A stretch of 64,000 nucleotides of DNA from Sphingomonadaceae bacterium (GCA_027533105.1 JAPZTW010000010.1:124001-188000); one strand, 5' to 3'. Counted from the stretch's first letter, positions 8,100-18,301 are shown. Notes: a model not told the origin generated them from the letters alone. Made by a program: numbers and translations.

Positions 8100-11000
8100 T
8101 CAGAGCTGCTTGCGGACCATCAGCCGGATGGTCTGCCCGCCCAGCGTCCGGAAGCTCATCCCCGAGGTGCCGTATTCGAGGCTGATCGACAGGCCGTTGG
8201 TCAGCGCCTCCACCCCGGCGGTCAGCGCCACGTTGTCAGCCGTGGTGGCGGGCCGGGTCAGGGTGTAGAGTGTGCCAGGCGTATCGCTGTAGGCCAGCAG
8301 CTGGCTGTAGGCGCCATTCCACCGGTGGCGGTATTCAACCCGCGCCTTGGGGCGAATGATACCCCAGCCCTGTTCGAAGTCACGCTGGGCCCGCAGCCCC
8401 AGCACCGCCACTTCGCGCTTCTGCCTGGAAGCGAGGAAGGTCAGCGCGAAGGGATCGGAGCCGGCTTCGGTGAACTCGTCGAGGTTGATGCGGTAGTAGT
8501 CATAGCGGGCATAGCCGGCCACATCGACCTGGCCGAGGCGCGCCTCGCCCGTCAGCGCCAGTGCGAAGAAGCCGACATCGCCCTTGCGGGTACCCGCCAG
8601 GTTCTTGCCATTGGCCGTGACATACCGGTGGCTGTCGATGCTGACCCAGGTGTAGCCGCCCAGGGCATCGAAGTAGATCGAGCTGACCGGGTTGATGCTG
8701 AGGTAGCCGAAGGCCGAGGTGGCATCGCCGCTGATCCGGGTGCCGTTGAGGCCAACCCGTTCATCGCCGAAGCCAAGCCCGAAGGCCGCGCCCACGATCA
8801 CCCGGTCGGTCAGCTTGGCATCGAGCCCGATGGTCACCGCTTCGCTGTCGAACCGGTTGGAGCCATCGCGATCGAAGTCGATCGAACCGGCCGACCAGAT
8901 CCGCACGCTGCGGTTGCACTGGGCATTGGCAGCTTCCCGGCCACTGGCCGACTGATCGGCCTGGCTGGTGCCGGTGCCACGGCCGCTATCGGCCTGGCCG
9001 GGCAGGCGGTGGGCATTGGGATCCTGCGTCACCCGCAGCTGGTTGTCGGTGGCGCAATCGAAGCCCCCGTGCAGCCCTTCCATGTGGCGCATGGCGTTGT
9101 TCACCTGGCCTTCGGCAAAGCGACCGGCCTGGTTGAACTGGGCATCGACCAGGGCGATCACTTCCGGGTCCTTCGACGGATCGGGACGGACCGCGATGGT
9201 CAGGCTGTAGATCCGGCTGCCATAGTTGCCGAGCGAGTCGGTCGCGCCGATGGTCAGCACGAAGACCCCGGACACCTGCGGCGTGCCGGTGATCGCACCG
9301 GTCGCCGGGTTGAGCGTCAGGCCGGCCGGCAGCGTCCCGACCAGCACCGCGTAGCTGTAGGGCGCGACCCCGCCGCTCGCCACCACGGTGGCGCTATAGG
9401 GGACGTTCTGCATGCCCGCGGGCAGCGCGCCCGGGTTGATCGTCAGGGCGGCGCGCGGGGCGATCTGGATCGTATAGACCCGCGAACCCCAGTTGCCGGC
9501 CGAATCGGTGGCCCGGATGGTCAGGGTGAAGCTGCCAGTCACCGTCGGCGAACCGGAGATCACGCCGCCGGTGGTCATCGAGAGGCCAGCCGGCAGGCTG
9601 CCCGCGGTGATCGCGAAGCTATAGCCGGTGCCGGTGCCGCCCACGGCGGTGACCGTCGCCGAATAGGGCGCGGTCCAGTACCCGTCGGGCAGGGTGGGCG
9701 GCAGCACGGTCAGCACATCGCCCGCCGCGATCGTCACCGAATAGGTCCGGGTGGCGGTATCGCCATCGACATCGGTGGCGGTGACGGTGAAGCCGAAGGT
9801 CCCGGCCGAAGTCGGCGTGCCCGACAGGACCCCGCCAGTGGTCAGGGTCAGCCCCGGCGGAAGGATCCCGGCGGTGACGGCATAGCTGTAAGGCGCGACC
9901 CCACCCGACGCGGTGAGCGTCTGGGGTGCATATGGCGTACCATTGGTCCCCCCCGGAAGTGATGCCGGGGTGAGCGTCAGGGTATGGCCCAGGATGGTGA
10001 TGCTATAGGCCTGTGACGCCGTATGGCTGCCGGAATCGGTCACTTCGACCGTGAAGGTAAAAGTGCCGCGCGCCGTCGGCGTTCCCGACAGCACCCCGGT
10101 TCCGCTATCGAGCGACAGCCCGGTCGGCAGTGTCCCGGCGATCACCGCGAAGCTGTAGCCCGTGCCGGTGCCGCCAGTCGCGTAAATGGTCTGCGTATAG
10201 GGCGCCAGGATCGTCCCGTTGGGCAGGGCCGGCGGGCTGATCACGATCGCGCCGATCGGCTGGACAATCAGGGTATAGGCCCGCGTCCCCGTGTTGCCGG
10301 CGGAATCGGTGGCCGTAACCGTGAAGGTATAGGTGCCCGGCGTCGGCGGCGTGCCGGTCAGGGCGCCGGAGGATGCGAGGGTCAGACCCGGCGGCAGGCT
10401 GCCTGCCGTCACGGCAAAGCTGTAGCCAGTCCCCGTGCCGCCGCTGGCGGTGATCGTCTGGGAATAGGCCGAATCCTCGATCGCATTGGGCAGGGTCGGT
10501 GGCGCCACGGTCAGCACGGCACCGGGCTGGACGACCAGGCTATAGGCCCTCAGCCCCGTGTTGCCGCCTGAATCGGTGGCGGTGACGGTGAAGTTGTACG
10601 TGCCTGCGGCGGTGGGAGTGCCGCTGAGCGCGCCCGCGCTCGTCAGCGTCAGGCCGGGCGGGGGAGCGCCGGCTGTCACCGCGAAGGTATAACCCGTGCC
10701 AGTGCCGCCAGTCGCGGTCACGGTCGCGGAAAACGGGGTTCCGTTGATTGCTGGCCCCAGGGTGGGCGGATTGACCACGACCGGCGGGACGCCAATCGTC
10801 AGCGTATAGGTCCGCACCCCGTTGTTACCGGCGGAATCGACCGCCAGGACGGTAAAGGTATAGGTTCCGGCGAGCGTCGGAATGCCGCTCAGCACGCCAT
10901 TGGTGCCCAGCGTCAGGCCGGCGGGCAGGGTGCCGCTGGCCAGCGAATAGGAATAGCCGGTGCCCGACCCGCCGATTGCGACAATCGTGCCGCTGTAGGG

Positions 11001-11456
11001 GACGCTGACCGTGCCGGTGGTCGGGATATTGCCCAGAGTGAGCGAACATTGCCCGCTACCCCCGCCCACCGCCGTCATGTTCAGGCGGAAGCGGGCCTGG
11101 CCGGTGAAATCGGCCGAGGCCCCGCCAGCGGCGGTAATCCGCAGATCGAACTCGTGCGCGCCGTTGGAATGTTCGCAGCTGATCCCGGTGACCAGCCCGG
11201 TTGACGATATGGTCAGCCCCAGCGGTAGCGCCCCGCCGATCAGCTGGAAAGTATAGGGTCCGGCTGCGGTCCCGCTCCCGGTTGGCTGGATCTGGAAACT
11301 GTACTGCGAACCGTTCTGCCCATTGGGCAGGTTGGTATCGACAGTGATGCCGTTGATCGTGTGAATGGCCGAGGCAAGCGCCGGGGTCTGGAAGGCCAAT
11401 AGCGACAGGAACAGGATAAACACCCGGGCCAGAGCATTCATGGTCTTGCGGATCAT
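8100..11456 (-). CDS. autotransporter with Ig-like (He_PIG) repeats
   Basis: About 1118 residues. It begins with a Sec signal peptide (hydrophobic run FILFLSLLAF, cleavage near ALASA). An atypical first domain is followed by about seven repeats of 85-90 residues with the pattern PPGLTL...G.LSGTPT..GTYTFTVTATDSAGN, typical of putative Ig domains. The C-terminal 280 residues or so form an autotransporter-type beta barrel rich in alternating hydrophobic strands and ending in an aromatic-poor KQL. A linker with two Cys (GFDCAT and AQCNR) lies between stalk and barrel. Likely a surface fibre or adhesin. The start at 11456 is chosen because it opens the signal peptide; 11441 is possible. Confidence 0.88.
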   Translation of the reverse strand: MIRKTMNALARVFILFLSLLAFQTPALASAIHTINGITVDTNLPNGQNGSQYSFQIQPTGSGTAAGPYTFQLIGGALPLGLTISSTGLVTGISCEHSNGAHEFDLRITAAGGASADFTGQARFRLNMTAVGGGSGQCSLTLGNIPTTGTVSVPYSGTIVAIGGSGTGYSYSLASGTLPAGLTLGTNGVLSGIPTLAGTYTFTVLAVDSAGNNGVRTYTLTIGVPPVVVNPPTLGPAINGTPFSATVTATGGTGTGYTFAVTAGAPPPGLTLTSAGALSGTPTAAGTYNFTVTATDSGGNTGLRAYSLVVQPGAVLTVAPPTLPNAIEDSAYSQTITASGGTGTGYSFAVTAGSLPPGLTLASSGALTGTPPTPGTYTFTVTATDSAGNTGTRAYTLIVQPIGAIVISPPALPNGTILAPYTQTIYATGGTGTGYSFAVIAGTLPTGLSLDSGTGVLSGTPTARGTFTFTVEVTDSGSHTASQAYSITILGHTLTLTPASLPGGTNGTPYAPQTLTASGGVAPYSYAVTAGILPPGLTLTTGGVLSGTPTSAGTFGFTVTATDVDGDTATRTYSVTIAAGDVLTVLPPTLPDGYWTAPYSATVTAVGGTGTGYSFAITAGSLPAGLSMTTGGVISGSPTVTGSFTLTIRATDSAGNWGSRVYTIQIAPRAALTINPGALPAGMQNVPYSATVVASGGVAPYSYAVLVGTLPAGLTLNPATGAITGTPQVSGVFVLTIGATDSLGNYGSRIYSLTIAVRPDPSKDPEVIALVDAQFNQAGRFAEGQVNNAMRHMEGLHGGFDCATDNQLRVTQDPNAHRLPGQADSGRGTGTSQADQSASGREAANAQCNRSVRIWSAGSIDFDRDGSNRFDSEAVTIGLDAKLTDRVIVGAAFGLGFGDERVGLNGTRISGDATSAFGYLSINPVSSIYFDALGGYTWVSIDSHRYVTANGKNLAGTRKGDVGFFALALTGEARLGQVDVAGYARYDYYRINLDEFTEAGSDPFALTFLASRQKREVAVLGLRAQRDFEQGWGIIRPKARVEYRHRWNGAYSQLLAYSDTPGTLYTLTRPATTADNVALTAGVEALTNGLSISLEYGTSGMSFRTLGGQTIRLMVRKQL
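9180..11035 (-). repeat. about seven tandem Ig-like domain repeats
   Basis: Within the autotransporter gene about seven units of roughly 265 bp are repeated in tandem. They are clear at protein level (GGTGTGYSFAVTAGSLPPGL and TATDSAGN recur) and partly at DNA level. Near-identical cores in neighbouring units suggest past unit duplication or exchange. Confidence 0.85.
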
Positions 11457-11668
11457 CGCTGCCTCACACGTAGGTCCGGCGCCTTGCCAGCAGGCACGAC
11501 TCTTCCGCCCACGCCGGAACGGTTCCGGCATGGCGACGCGCGCCAAATCCAGCAGCAGGCATCCCGGACGGGGGAAACCGGCACGCTATGTGCTGGGTTA
11601 ACGGGGGGGCAACAATTTCGTAATTCTACTAGCGGCGCGCCCGCGCCGGTCAGCGCAAGGCGAAGTCC

Positions 11669-11995
11669 TCAGTCGCCGGTGCCGATCGCCTGGTCCTTGC
11701 CGCTCAGCTCGCACATCATGTGGATCAGCGCGCGCACAATCGGGTCTTCCAGCTTGTAGAAGCGGGTCTGCGCTTCGCCGCGGCTGCTGACGATCTGTTC
11801 GTCGCGCAGCATGGCCAGGTGCTGCGATACCGCCGATTGCGACAGGCCGGACAGGGCGACGAGTTCGCCAACGCTGACCTCGCCCTCGTCCATCCGGCAC
11901 AGCATGACCAGCCGTTCGGGATGGCTCATCAGCTTGAGCCGCGCCGCCATGGCGGCGGCGTTGCGCTTGAGATCGGTCAGGTCAGTAGGCTTCAT
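11669..11995 (-). CDS. ArsR-family winged-helix transcriptional regulator
   Basis: 108 residues. It has the ArsR layout: LKLMSHPERLVMLCRM, the recognition helix GLSQSAVSQHLAMLRDEQIV, and the wing EAQTRFYKL. There is no metal-binding ELCVCDL motif in the recognition helix, so it more likely responds to a redox or small-molecule cue or none. It sits 119 bases downstream of the beta-galactosidase gene on the same strand, and 212 bases from the autotransporter start. The start at 11995 gives a normal ArsR N-terminus. The target is unknown; neighbouring genes are candidates. Confidence 0.85.
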   Translation of the reverse strand: MKPTDLTDLKRNAAAMAARLKLMSHPERLVMLCRMDEGEVSVGELVALSGLSQSAVSQHLAMLRDEQIVSSRGEAQTRFYKLEDPIVRALIHMMCELSGKDQAIGTGD

Positions 11996-12114
11996 GCGCG
12001 GGTTCCGGCTGGCGACAATCTTCACTCGCAGGCCCGTTAGCACGAAGCGGGCCGGACCGGCAGGGTTTTGGCACGGCCCGGCAATCGGGCGATCTGTTCG
12101 AGCCCCCGATCTGC

Positions 12115-14037
12115 TCAACCCTCATCGAGCACGGTAACGCCGCCCGGCGCAAGCCGAGGCCCGCCCAGCAGCGCGGTGCCGGTGACGGTGGCGGGCAGGT
12201 CGACCACCTGGGCCGCATAGTTTAAGGCAAAGAGCCGCGATCCGGCCCGGCGCAGGCGAAGGCCTTCGGGCAGGCGGTGAGTGGCAAGGCCCGCATCGGC
12301 CGCCGCCCGGCCCAGCAGCGTCAGCGCCAGCGCGCGATCGGGCCAGGCCCCGAGGTAGCGGCGGTTGCCGTGCCGCCAGCTGGCGACAGTGCCATCATCC
12401 GCCACCAGCTCCGGCTCGGCTGCCGTTTCGAGATGTTCGAGCCAGCGCGCGATCGCCCAGCCAGCGCCGCCATGCTCAAGTCCGGGACGCAGGCTTTCGA
12501 CCCGGGCAACCTTGGCCGGGAACAGCGCGCCCGGCGGCAAGCCCTCCGGAATGGCAAAGTTGGCAGTGCGGCTGCCCGTTCGCGGGCCGATGACGATCTG
12601 GCCGGGGAAGCACTTGAGTTCATCGACCAGCGCATCGGGCACGATCGGCAGGCAGGGGATCACGCAGAGCGCATAGCCATCGAGCGCGGTGCCCGGCGGC
12701 ACGATGTCGATATCCAGCCCCAGTTCGCGCAACGCCGAATAGCAATCGAATGCCGCCCACAGCGCCGATAGGCCCGCCCCCTGCGGCTGGATGCCGGTGA
12801 CCCAGTCCGCATCATAGGCAAAGACCAGCGCGACGCTCTTCGGCGGCGCCCCCACCGGGCCGAGCGCGGCAATGTCGTCGGCAGCCTGGCGCGCTTCGGC
12901 GAGGCCCGGGGCCGGCTGGTTGTCCGGCCGCAGCAGGCCCGCGTGGTGCTGTTCCTGGGCCTGGGGGAACTGGCGCCAGCGGAAATAGCTGACCAGTTCC
13001 GCGCCATGGGCCATCGCCTCCAGCGTCCAGAGCCGGACCATGCCGGGCAGCGGCGCAGGATTGTGCCGCGCCCAGTTGACTGGCCCCGGCTGCTGTTCCA
13101 GCACCGACCAGCGCCCGCCCGGCGTGCAGCCGCGATAGAGATCGTGGTGGAAGGCGGCGATATCGGGATGGCCCTGACGGGCATAGGCCAGCTTGTCGGC
13201 CTCGCTGAACCGGAAGGTATCGAGGAAGCCGAGCGGATAGGAGTCCCAGCCCACCACGTCGAGATCGGCCGCCACCGCGTGGTGATCGAACTCGGTGAAG
13301 AAGCCCATGTAGTTGTGGACCACGTCGCGCCCCGGCGAAAACTCGCGCAGCACCTCGACCTGGGCCCGGTTGAAGGCGGCGACCTGGTCCGAGGAATAGC
13401 GGCGGAAGGCCAGCCAGTGCGCCGGGTTGGCCTCGGTCACGGTCAGGTTGGGCAGGTCCACCTCGTCGAACGCGCCATAGTCCATCGACCAGAAGACATT
13501 GCCCCAGGCCGCATTGAGCGCCGCGACCGTGCCATAGCGCTGCGCCAGCCACTGCCGGAACCCGGCCGCCGCCGCCTTGGAGAAGCTCAGCACCGTATCG
13601 TGGCAGCCGTATTCGTTATCGGTCTGCCAGGCGACCACGGCCGGATGCTGGCCATAGCGCTCGGCCACGGCGCGGGTGATGCGCACCGCCTCGGCGCGAT
13701 AGCCCGCGTGGCTGAAGCAGTAATGCCGCCGCGATCCGAACCCGCGCGGACGGCCCTGGGCATCGATCGCGACCATATCCGGCATCCTGTCGACCAGCCA
13801 CTTGGGCGGGGTCGCGGTCGGCGTACCCAGGATCACCTCCAGCCCGGCCGCGTGGAGCGTGTCGATTGCCCGGTCGAGCCAGCCCCAGTCGAACCGCCCC
13901 GGCTCAGGCTCGATCCGGCTCCAGGCAAACTCCCCGATCCGCACCTGCGAAAGACCAGTCTCGGCCATCCGCCGGGCATCGTCGACCCACCACGCCTCGG
14001 GCCAGTGTTCGGGATAATAGCAAGTGCCCAGCTTCAT
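12115..14037 (-). CDS. GH42 beta-galactosidase
   Basis: 640 residues, close to the usual GH42 length. The opening CYYPEHWPE and the following IGEFAWSRIEP are typical. The acid/base Glu is E142 in QTDNEYGCH and the nucleophile is E314 in VLEQQPGPVNWA, matching the known GH42 pair in position and context. There is no signal peptide, so it acts in the cytoplasm on small galactosides brought in by a transporter. The gene starts three bases after the amidohydrolase stop and is probably co-transcribed with it. No lactose-type transporter lies nearby, so the natural substrate may be a plant galactoside. Confidence 0.93.
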   Translation of the reverse strand: MKLGTCYYPEHWPEAWWVDDARRMAETGLSQVRIGEFAWSRIEPEPGRFDWGWLDRAIDTLHAAGLEVILGTPTATPPKWLVDRMPDMVAIDAQGRPRGFGSRRHYCFSHAGYRAEAVRITRAVAERYGQHPAVVAWQTDNEYGCHDTVLSFSKAAAAGFRQWLAQRYGTVAALNAAWGNVFWSMDYGAFDEVDLPNLTVTEANPAHWLAFRRYSSDQVAAFNRAQVEVLREFSPGRDVVHNYMGFFTEFDHHAVAADLDVVGWDSYPLGFLDTFRFSEADKLAYARQGHPDIAAFHHDLYRGCTPGGRWSVLEQQPGPVNWARHNPAPLPGMVRLWTLEAMAHGAELVSYFRWRQFPQAQEQHHAGLLRPDNQPAPGLAEARQAADDIAALGPVGAPPKSVALVFAYDADWVTGIQPQGAGLSALWAAFDCYSALRELGLDIDIVPPGTALDGYALCVIPCLPIVPDALVDELKCFPGQIVIGPRTGSRTANFAIPEGLPPGALFPAKVARVESLRPGLEHGGAGWAIARWLEHLETAAEPELVADDGTVASWRHGNRRYLGAWPDRALALTLLGRAAADAGLATHRLPEGLRLRRAGSRLFALNYAAQVVDLPATVTGTALLGGPRLAPGGVTVLDEG

Positions 14038-14040
14038 GGG

Positions 14041-15771
14041 TCAGGCGGCAAGGGCCGGCTGCCCGCGCCGCACCAGCCGGCCCGGCAGCGCCCCGGTGTG
14101 GACGCCGTTGCGATAGGTCACCTGTCCGGAGACCACGGTGGCGACGATCCCCTCGGCCTGCTGCTGCATCCGCTTGCCACCGGCAGGCAGGTCATACTCG
14201 ACGGTCGGCACGCGCAGCCGCAGTGCGGCCAGGTCGATCACATTGAGGTCCGCCTTGAGCCCGGGGGCGATCCGCCCGCGATCGGTCAGCCCGACCAGCG
14301 CCGCCGGGCGGCTGGTCAGTTCGGCAATCGCCTCGGGCAGGTCGATCCGCTCGTCCGGAGCCGCATCGCGGACCCAGCGTTGCAGGTAGAAGGTCGGGAA
14401 GCTGGCATCGCAGATCAGCCCGTAATGCGCCCCGCCATCGGCCAGGGCCATGACCGTATGCGGGCTGCCCAGCATCTCGCGCACCGAGCGCAGCGTCCCA
14501 TCGGTATAGTTCGCCGCGGGCAGATAGAAGACCGCGCGGCCATCATTGCCGAGCAGCGCCTCATAGGCATATTCGTCCAGCGAAAGCCCGGCCGCCGCCG
14601 CGCGCGCATCGACCCGGTCATCGCGCTGCGGTTCGTAATTGGGGGCATCGTCCCACTGGTAGGTGCCCCGGAAAGTGGCGATCAGCATCAGCGTGGTCGG
14701 GTTGGTATCCTCGGGCGCTTCGGCCAGCAGCCGGGCCCTGAAGGATGGATCGCGCATGATCGCCACGCGCTCAGCCAGCGGCAGGTGGGCAATCGCCTTG
14801 TAGCTGGGGTGGCTGCTGAAATGATGCAGCGAGAGGTCGAGGCCGAAGAACATCCCCACGGGCCGGGGCGCGACCTGGCCGCGCATCTGCAACCCGTCCG
14901 CGGCCGCCTGCTCCAGCCCGGCCAGGTGATGGCGCCAACCGTCGCCCGGCTGGCCCGGCACGTCGAGCAGGGTGAACGAGATTGGCCGCCCCGATTGTTC
15001 GGCCACCTGGCGCAGGATCGGGAATTCGACTTCGGCCGGTTCGGCCGGGGCGGGGATGATCTGGAACACCCCGGCATCGGCATCGTTGAGTCCGGCGGCC
15101 AGCGCGCAGAGCTCGTCGACATCGGAATAGAGACTGGGCGCGAGTTCCCCGGCGCGGGTGCGGTGCATCACATTGCGCGAGGTGGTGACGCCAAACCCGC
15201 CCGCGGCGATCCCTTCGGCGACCAGCCGGCGCATGGCAGCCAGGTCTTCGCCGGTCGGCGGCTCGCGCCGCGCGGCCCTTTCACCCATCACATAGACGCG
15301 CAGCGCCGAATGCGGGATCTGGGCGGCAACGTCGATGTCGAGCCGGCGCTGCTCCAGCGCGTCGAGATATTCGGGAAAGGTCTCCCAGTTCCACGGCAGG
15401 CCTTCGACCATCACCACTTCGGGTATGTCCTCGATCCCCTCCATCAGCTTGACGAGCGTGTCGCGCTGGTCGGGACGGCAGGGGGCAAAGCCAACCCCGC
15501 AATTGCCCATGACCGCAGTGGTCACCCCGTGGCCCGATGAGGGCGACAGCCGGTCCTCCCAGGTCACCTGGCCATCGAAGTGGGTATGAACATCGACGAA
15601 GCCAGGCGTGACGAGCTTGCCCGCCGCGTCGATCACTTCGGCGGCCTCGCCTTCGACCTCGCCCACCGCGACGATGCGGCCGTCCCTGATGCCGACATCG
15701 CCGATCCGGGGCGGCGCCCCGGTTCCGTCATGAATGGTCCCACCCCGGATAATCAGATCGAATTGCGCCAC
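14041..15771 (-). CDS. amidohydrolase, N-acyl-D-amino-acid deacylase type
   Basis: 576 residues. An amidohydrolase-superfamily enzyme: composite N-terminal beta-sandwich, metal motif VHTHFDGQ at about residues 61-68, SGHGVTTAVMGNCGVGFAP after it, a metal-ligand region GVTTSRNVMHRT, and a C-terminal ADGGAHYGLICDAS motif with the catalytic Asp. Order and length match D-aminoacylases and related amidohydrolase family 3 enzymes, which cut N-acyl-D-amino acids. Exact specificity cannot be read. It directly precedes the GH42 gene with a three-base gap. Confidence 0.85.
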   Translation of the reverse strand: MAQFDLIIRGGTIHDGTGAPPRIGDVGIRDGRIVAVGEVEGEAAEVIDAAGKLVTPGFVDVHTHFDGQVTWEDRLSPSSGHGVTTAVMGNCGVGFAPCRPDQRDTLVKLMEGIEDIPEVVMVEGLPWNWETFPEYLDALEQRRLDIDVAAQIPHSALRVYVMGERAARREPPTGEDLAAMRRLVAEGIAAGGFGVTTSRNVMHRTRAGELAPSLYSDVDELCALAAGLNDADAGVFQIIPAPAEPAEVEFPILRQVAEQSGRPISFTLLDVPGQPGDGWRHHLAGLEQAAADGLQMRGQVAPRPVGMFFGLDLSLHHFSSHPSYKAIAHLPLAERVAIMRDPSFRARLLAEAPEDTNPTTLMLIATFRGTYQWDDAPNYEPQRDDRVDARAAAAGLSLDEYAYEALLGNDGRAVFYLPAANYTDGTLRSVREMLGSPHTVMALADGGAHYGLICDASFPTFYLQRWVRDAAPDERIDLPEAIAELTSRPAALVGLTDRGRIAPGLKADLNVIDLAALRLRVPTVEYDLPAGGKRMQQQAEGIVATVVSGQVTYRNGVHTGALPGRLVRRGQPALAA

Positions 15772-15878
15772 GCCCAGTCCCTCTCCAGCATCCTGTGCCG
15801 CATCGGCTTCCCGGCGGAAGTGTTCCAGATGCGGCCCGCCACGGCAAACCGTTTCTGGCTGCCCGGCGCAGACAGCCC

Positions 15879-17030
15879 TCAGCCGTCCGCGCCGCCATCA
15901 AGCGCGACCCGGCGGCCAAGGTGCCAGCTTGTGCTGCCCAGGCTGTGCTCGATCACCGTCATGCGCTTGAAGTAATGGCCGATCGCCAGTTCGTCGGTCA
16001 TGCCCATCCCGCCGTGAATCTGCACCGCATTCTGGCCGATGAAGCGGCCAGCCTCGGCGATTGTGATCTTCGCGGCCGAAGCGGCCCGGGTCCGCGTGTC
16101 CGCATCGCCGTCGAGCGTCTGGCACGCGAGCAGCGCGGCCGAGCGCACCAGTTCAAGCTGCAGGTACATGTCGACCATGCGGTGCTGCAGGGCCTGGAAC
16201 GATCCGATCTTCTGCCCGAACTGCTCGCGCTGCCTGGCATAGGCCACGGTATCGTCGAGCAGCCGTTCGAGCAGACCAGACGCCTCTGCCGCAGCGGCGG
16301 CGATCGCCCGGTCGCGCCATTCCTCGAGCAAGGGCAGCGCGCCGCCTTCGGGCCCGACCAGCGCGCTGGCAGGCACCACCACCCGCGCAAAGGCGACATC
16401 GGCCGCCCGGCGCTCATCGAGCATCCGGTAAGCGTGCAGCGTCACGCCCGGGGCATCGACCGGCACCACGAACAGCGAAAGACCCGCCGCTTCGTCGCCC
16501 TGCCCGGCGGTGCGCGCGGCCACCAGCAGGTGCGTGGCCCAGGGCGCGGCAATCACCACCTGCTTCTCGCCCGTCAGCACCCAGCCATCGCCGGACCGAT
16601 GCGCGGGCATGGCGATGGCCGCCAGGTCATCGCGGAGCCCCGCTTCGCCCAGCGCCATGGCCAGCCGCACGTCGCCGGCCATGACCCCGCCGATCAGGTC
16701 CGATGCACCCGCCGCATGGCGGGCCAGCAGCGGCGCACACTGGAACAGCGTTTCGGCCAGCGGTTCGGGCACCAGCGCGCGGCCCACCGCTTCCATCACC
16801 ACCAGTTGGTCCAGCCCATTGCCATAGCCGCCCACCGCCTCGGGCAGGCCGACGCCCAGCACCCCAAGGTCCTGCGCCAGGCGGCGCCACAGTTCAGGCC
16901 GCCAGCCCGGCTCGCCGCGCAGGGTCGCGATCCGGGCGGCATGATCGTTCACCTGGGCAAACAGGCGATCCAGTCCGCTCCGCAATTGCTGCTGTTCTTC
17001 GCCCGGTTCGAACTGCATAACCTGCCCCAT
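15879..17030 (-). CDS. acyl-CoA dehydrogenase
   Basis: 383 residues, full length. It has a helical N-terminal domain, WVLTGEKQVVIAAPWATHLLV in the middle beta-domain, and a C-terminal helical domain with REQFGQKIGSFQALQHRMVDMY and the flavin-adenine motif QIHGGMGMTDE. It oxidises an acyl-CoA using FAD. It is divergent from a second acyl-CoA dehydrogenase with only 65 bases between them. Paired FadE-like proteins in this arrangement often form a heteromeric enzyme in sterol or branched-chain breakdown, which is possible here. The ATG at 17030 is used; 17018 is an alternative. Confidence 0.9.
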   Translation of the reverse strand: MGQVMQFEPGEEQQQLRSGLDRLFAQVNDHAARIATLRGEPGWRPELWRRLAQDLGVLGVGLPEAVGGYGNGLDQLVVMEAVGRALVPEPLAETLFQCAPLLARHAAGASDLIGGVMAGDVRLAMALGEAGLRDDLAAIAMPAHRSGDGWVLTGEKQVVIAAPWATHLLVAARTAGQGDEAAGLSLFVVPVDAPGVTLHAYRMLDERRAADVAFARVVVPASALVGPEGGALPLLEEWRDRAIAAAAAEASGLLERLLDDTVAYARQREQFGQKIGSFQALQHRMVDMYLQLELVRSAALLACQTLDGDADTRTRAASAAKITIAEAGRFIGQNAVQIHGGMGMTDELAIGHYFKRMTVIEHSLGSTSWHLGRRVALDGGADG

Positions 17031-17095
17031 TGGTATTCTGCTCTTGATGCCTCATGCTATCGGACGGGACCGGATGCAATCGAAAGGAACGCCGG

Positions 17096-18301
17096 ATGGA
17101 ACTGGCCCTGAATGACGAGGACCGCGCCTTTGCGAAGGAAGTCCGCGCCTTTCTGGATCGCGAACTGAGCGACGAGCTGCGCGCCGCCGGCCGGTGGATG
17201 ACCAGCGTCTATGGCGATCACGATGCATCGATGGAATGGCAGCGTCGGCTGCACGCGCGCGGCTGGGCCGCGCCAAACTGGCCCAAGCAGCATGGCGGGG
17301 CGGAATTCAGCGTCACCCAGCGCTTCATCTTTGCCCGCGAATGCGCGCTGGCTGGGGCGCCGCCGCTGTCCCCCATGGGCATCGCGATGTGCGGACCGGC
17401 GCTGATCGGGCATGGCAGCCCGGAACAGCAGGCGCATTATCTGCCCCGCATCCTGACCGGCGAGCATTTCTGGTGCCAGGGCTATTCCGAACCGCAGGCC
17501 GGATCGGACTTGGCCCCGCTGCAGATGCGGGCCGTGCGCGACGGGGATCACCTGGTCTGCAGCGGGACCAAGATCTGGACCACCCACGCCAATGTCGCCA
17601 ACTGGATCTTCTGCCTGGTCCGCACCGGAAACTTTGACCGGCCGCAGCTGGGGATCACATTCCTGCTGATCCCGATGGATAGCCCCGGCGTGGAAGTGCG
17701 CCCGATCGTGATGACCTCGGGCGAGCACATCCAGAACCAGATCTTCTTCGATAGCGTCCGCGTGCCCGTGGCCAACGTGGTGGGTGAAATCGACCAGGGC
17801 TGGACCGTGGCCAAGTACCTGCTGGAATTCGAGCGAGGCGGCAGTGCCTATGCACCAGGCCTGCATGTCAGGCTCGAGCGGATTCGGGAGATCGCGCGGG
17901 AGAACGGCCTGCTGGGCGATCGCCTGTTTGCCGGGCGATTGGCTGCCGCGCAGGTCCGGATCGAAGTGCTCGAGGTCTATGAACTGCGCGCGCTGAGCGC
18001 AGCGGCGCGCGGCGGCCGGCCGGGGCTGAGCGGCTCGATCATGAAGATCCTGGGCACCGAGCTGAGCCAGCACCTGACCGAACTGGCGGTTGAAGCGGTC
18101 GGCCCCTATGGCCTGACCTTCCAGCCGGAGGCCGGCGCGGCCGGGGGGCCGAACCTGATCCCGCACTCACCCGGCCTGCGCGGCCCGCAGGAAGCGGCAG
18201 TCGCTCCGCTCAGGTACCTGAACGACCGGGCCGGCTCGATCTACGCCGGTTCGAACGAGATTCAGCGCAACATCATCGCCAAGGCGCAGCTCGGGCTGTG
18301 A
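17096..18301 (+). CDS. acyl-CoA dehydrogenase
   Basis: 401 residues. N-terminal MELALNDEDRAFAKEVRAFL, central GYSEPQAGSDLAPLQMRA and KIWTTHANVANWIFCLVRT, and a C-terminal flavin motif YAGSNEIQRNIIAKAQLGL. The start at 17096 is preceded by AAAGGAA at suitable spacing; the longer open frame adds unconserved residues. It is divergent from the dehydrogenase at 15879-17030 and the two may share a promoter region and function as partners. Confidence 0.92.
   Translation: MELALNDEDRAFAKEVRAFLDRELSDELRAAGRWMTSVYGDHDASMEWQRRLHARGWAAPNWPKQHGGAEFSVTQRFIFARECALAGAPPLSPMGIAMCGPALIGHGSPEQQAHYLPRILTGEHFWCQGYSEPQAGSDLAPLQMRAVRDGDHLVCSGTKIWTTHANVANWIFCLVRTGNFDRPQLGITFLLIPMDSPGVEVRPIVMTSGEHIQNQIFFDSVRVPVANVVGEIDQGWTVAKYLLEFERGGSAYAPGLHVRLERIREIARENGLLGDRLFAGRLAAAQVRIEVLEVYELRALSAAARGGRPGLSGSIMKILGTELSQHLTELAVEAVGPYGLTFQPEAGAAGGPNLIPHSPGLRGPQEAAVAPLRYLNDRAGSIYAGSNEIQRNIIAKAQLGL

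Noticed and set aside
9180..11035. Regular repeats that could look like a CRISPR or satellite array
   Set aside because: They are in frame, about 265 bp long and encode Ig-like domains of the autotransporter; there are no short direct repeats with unique spacers.
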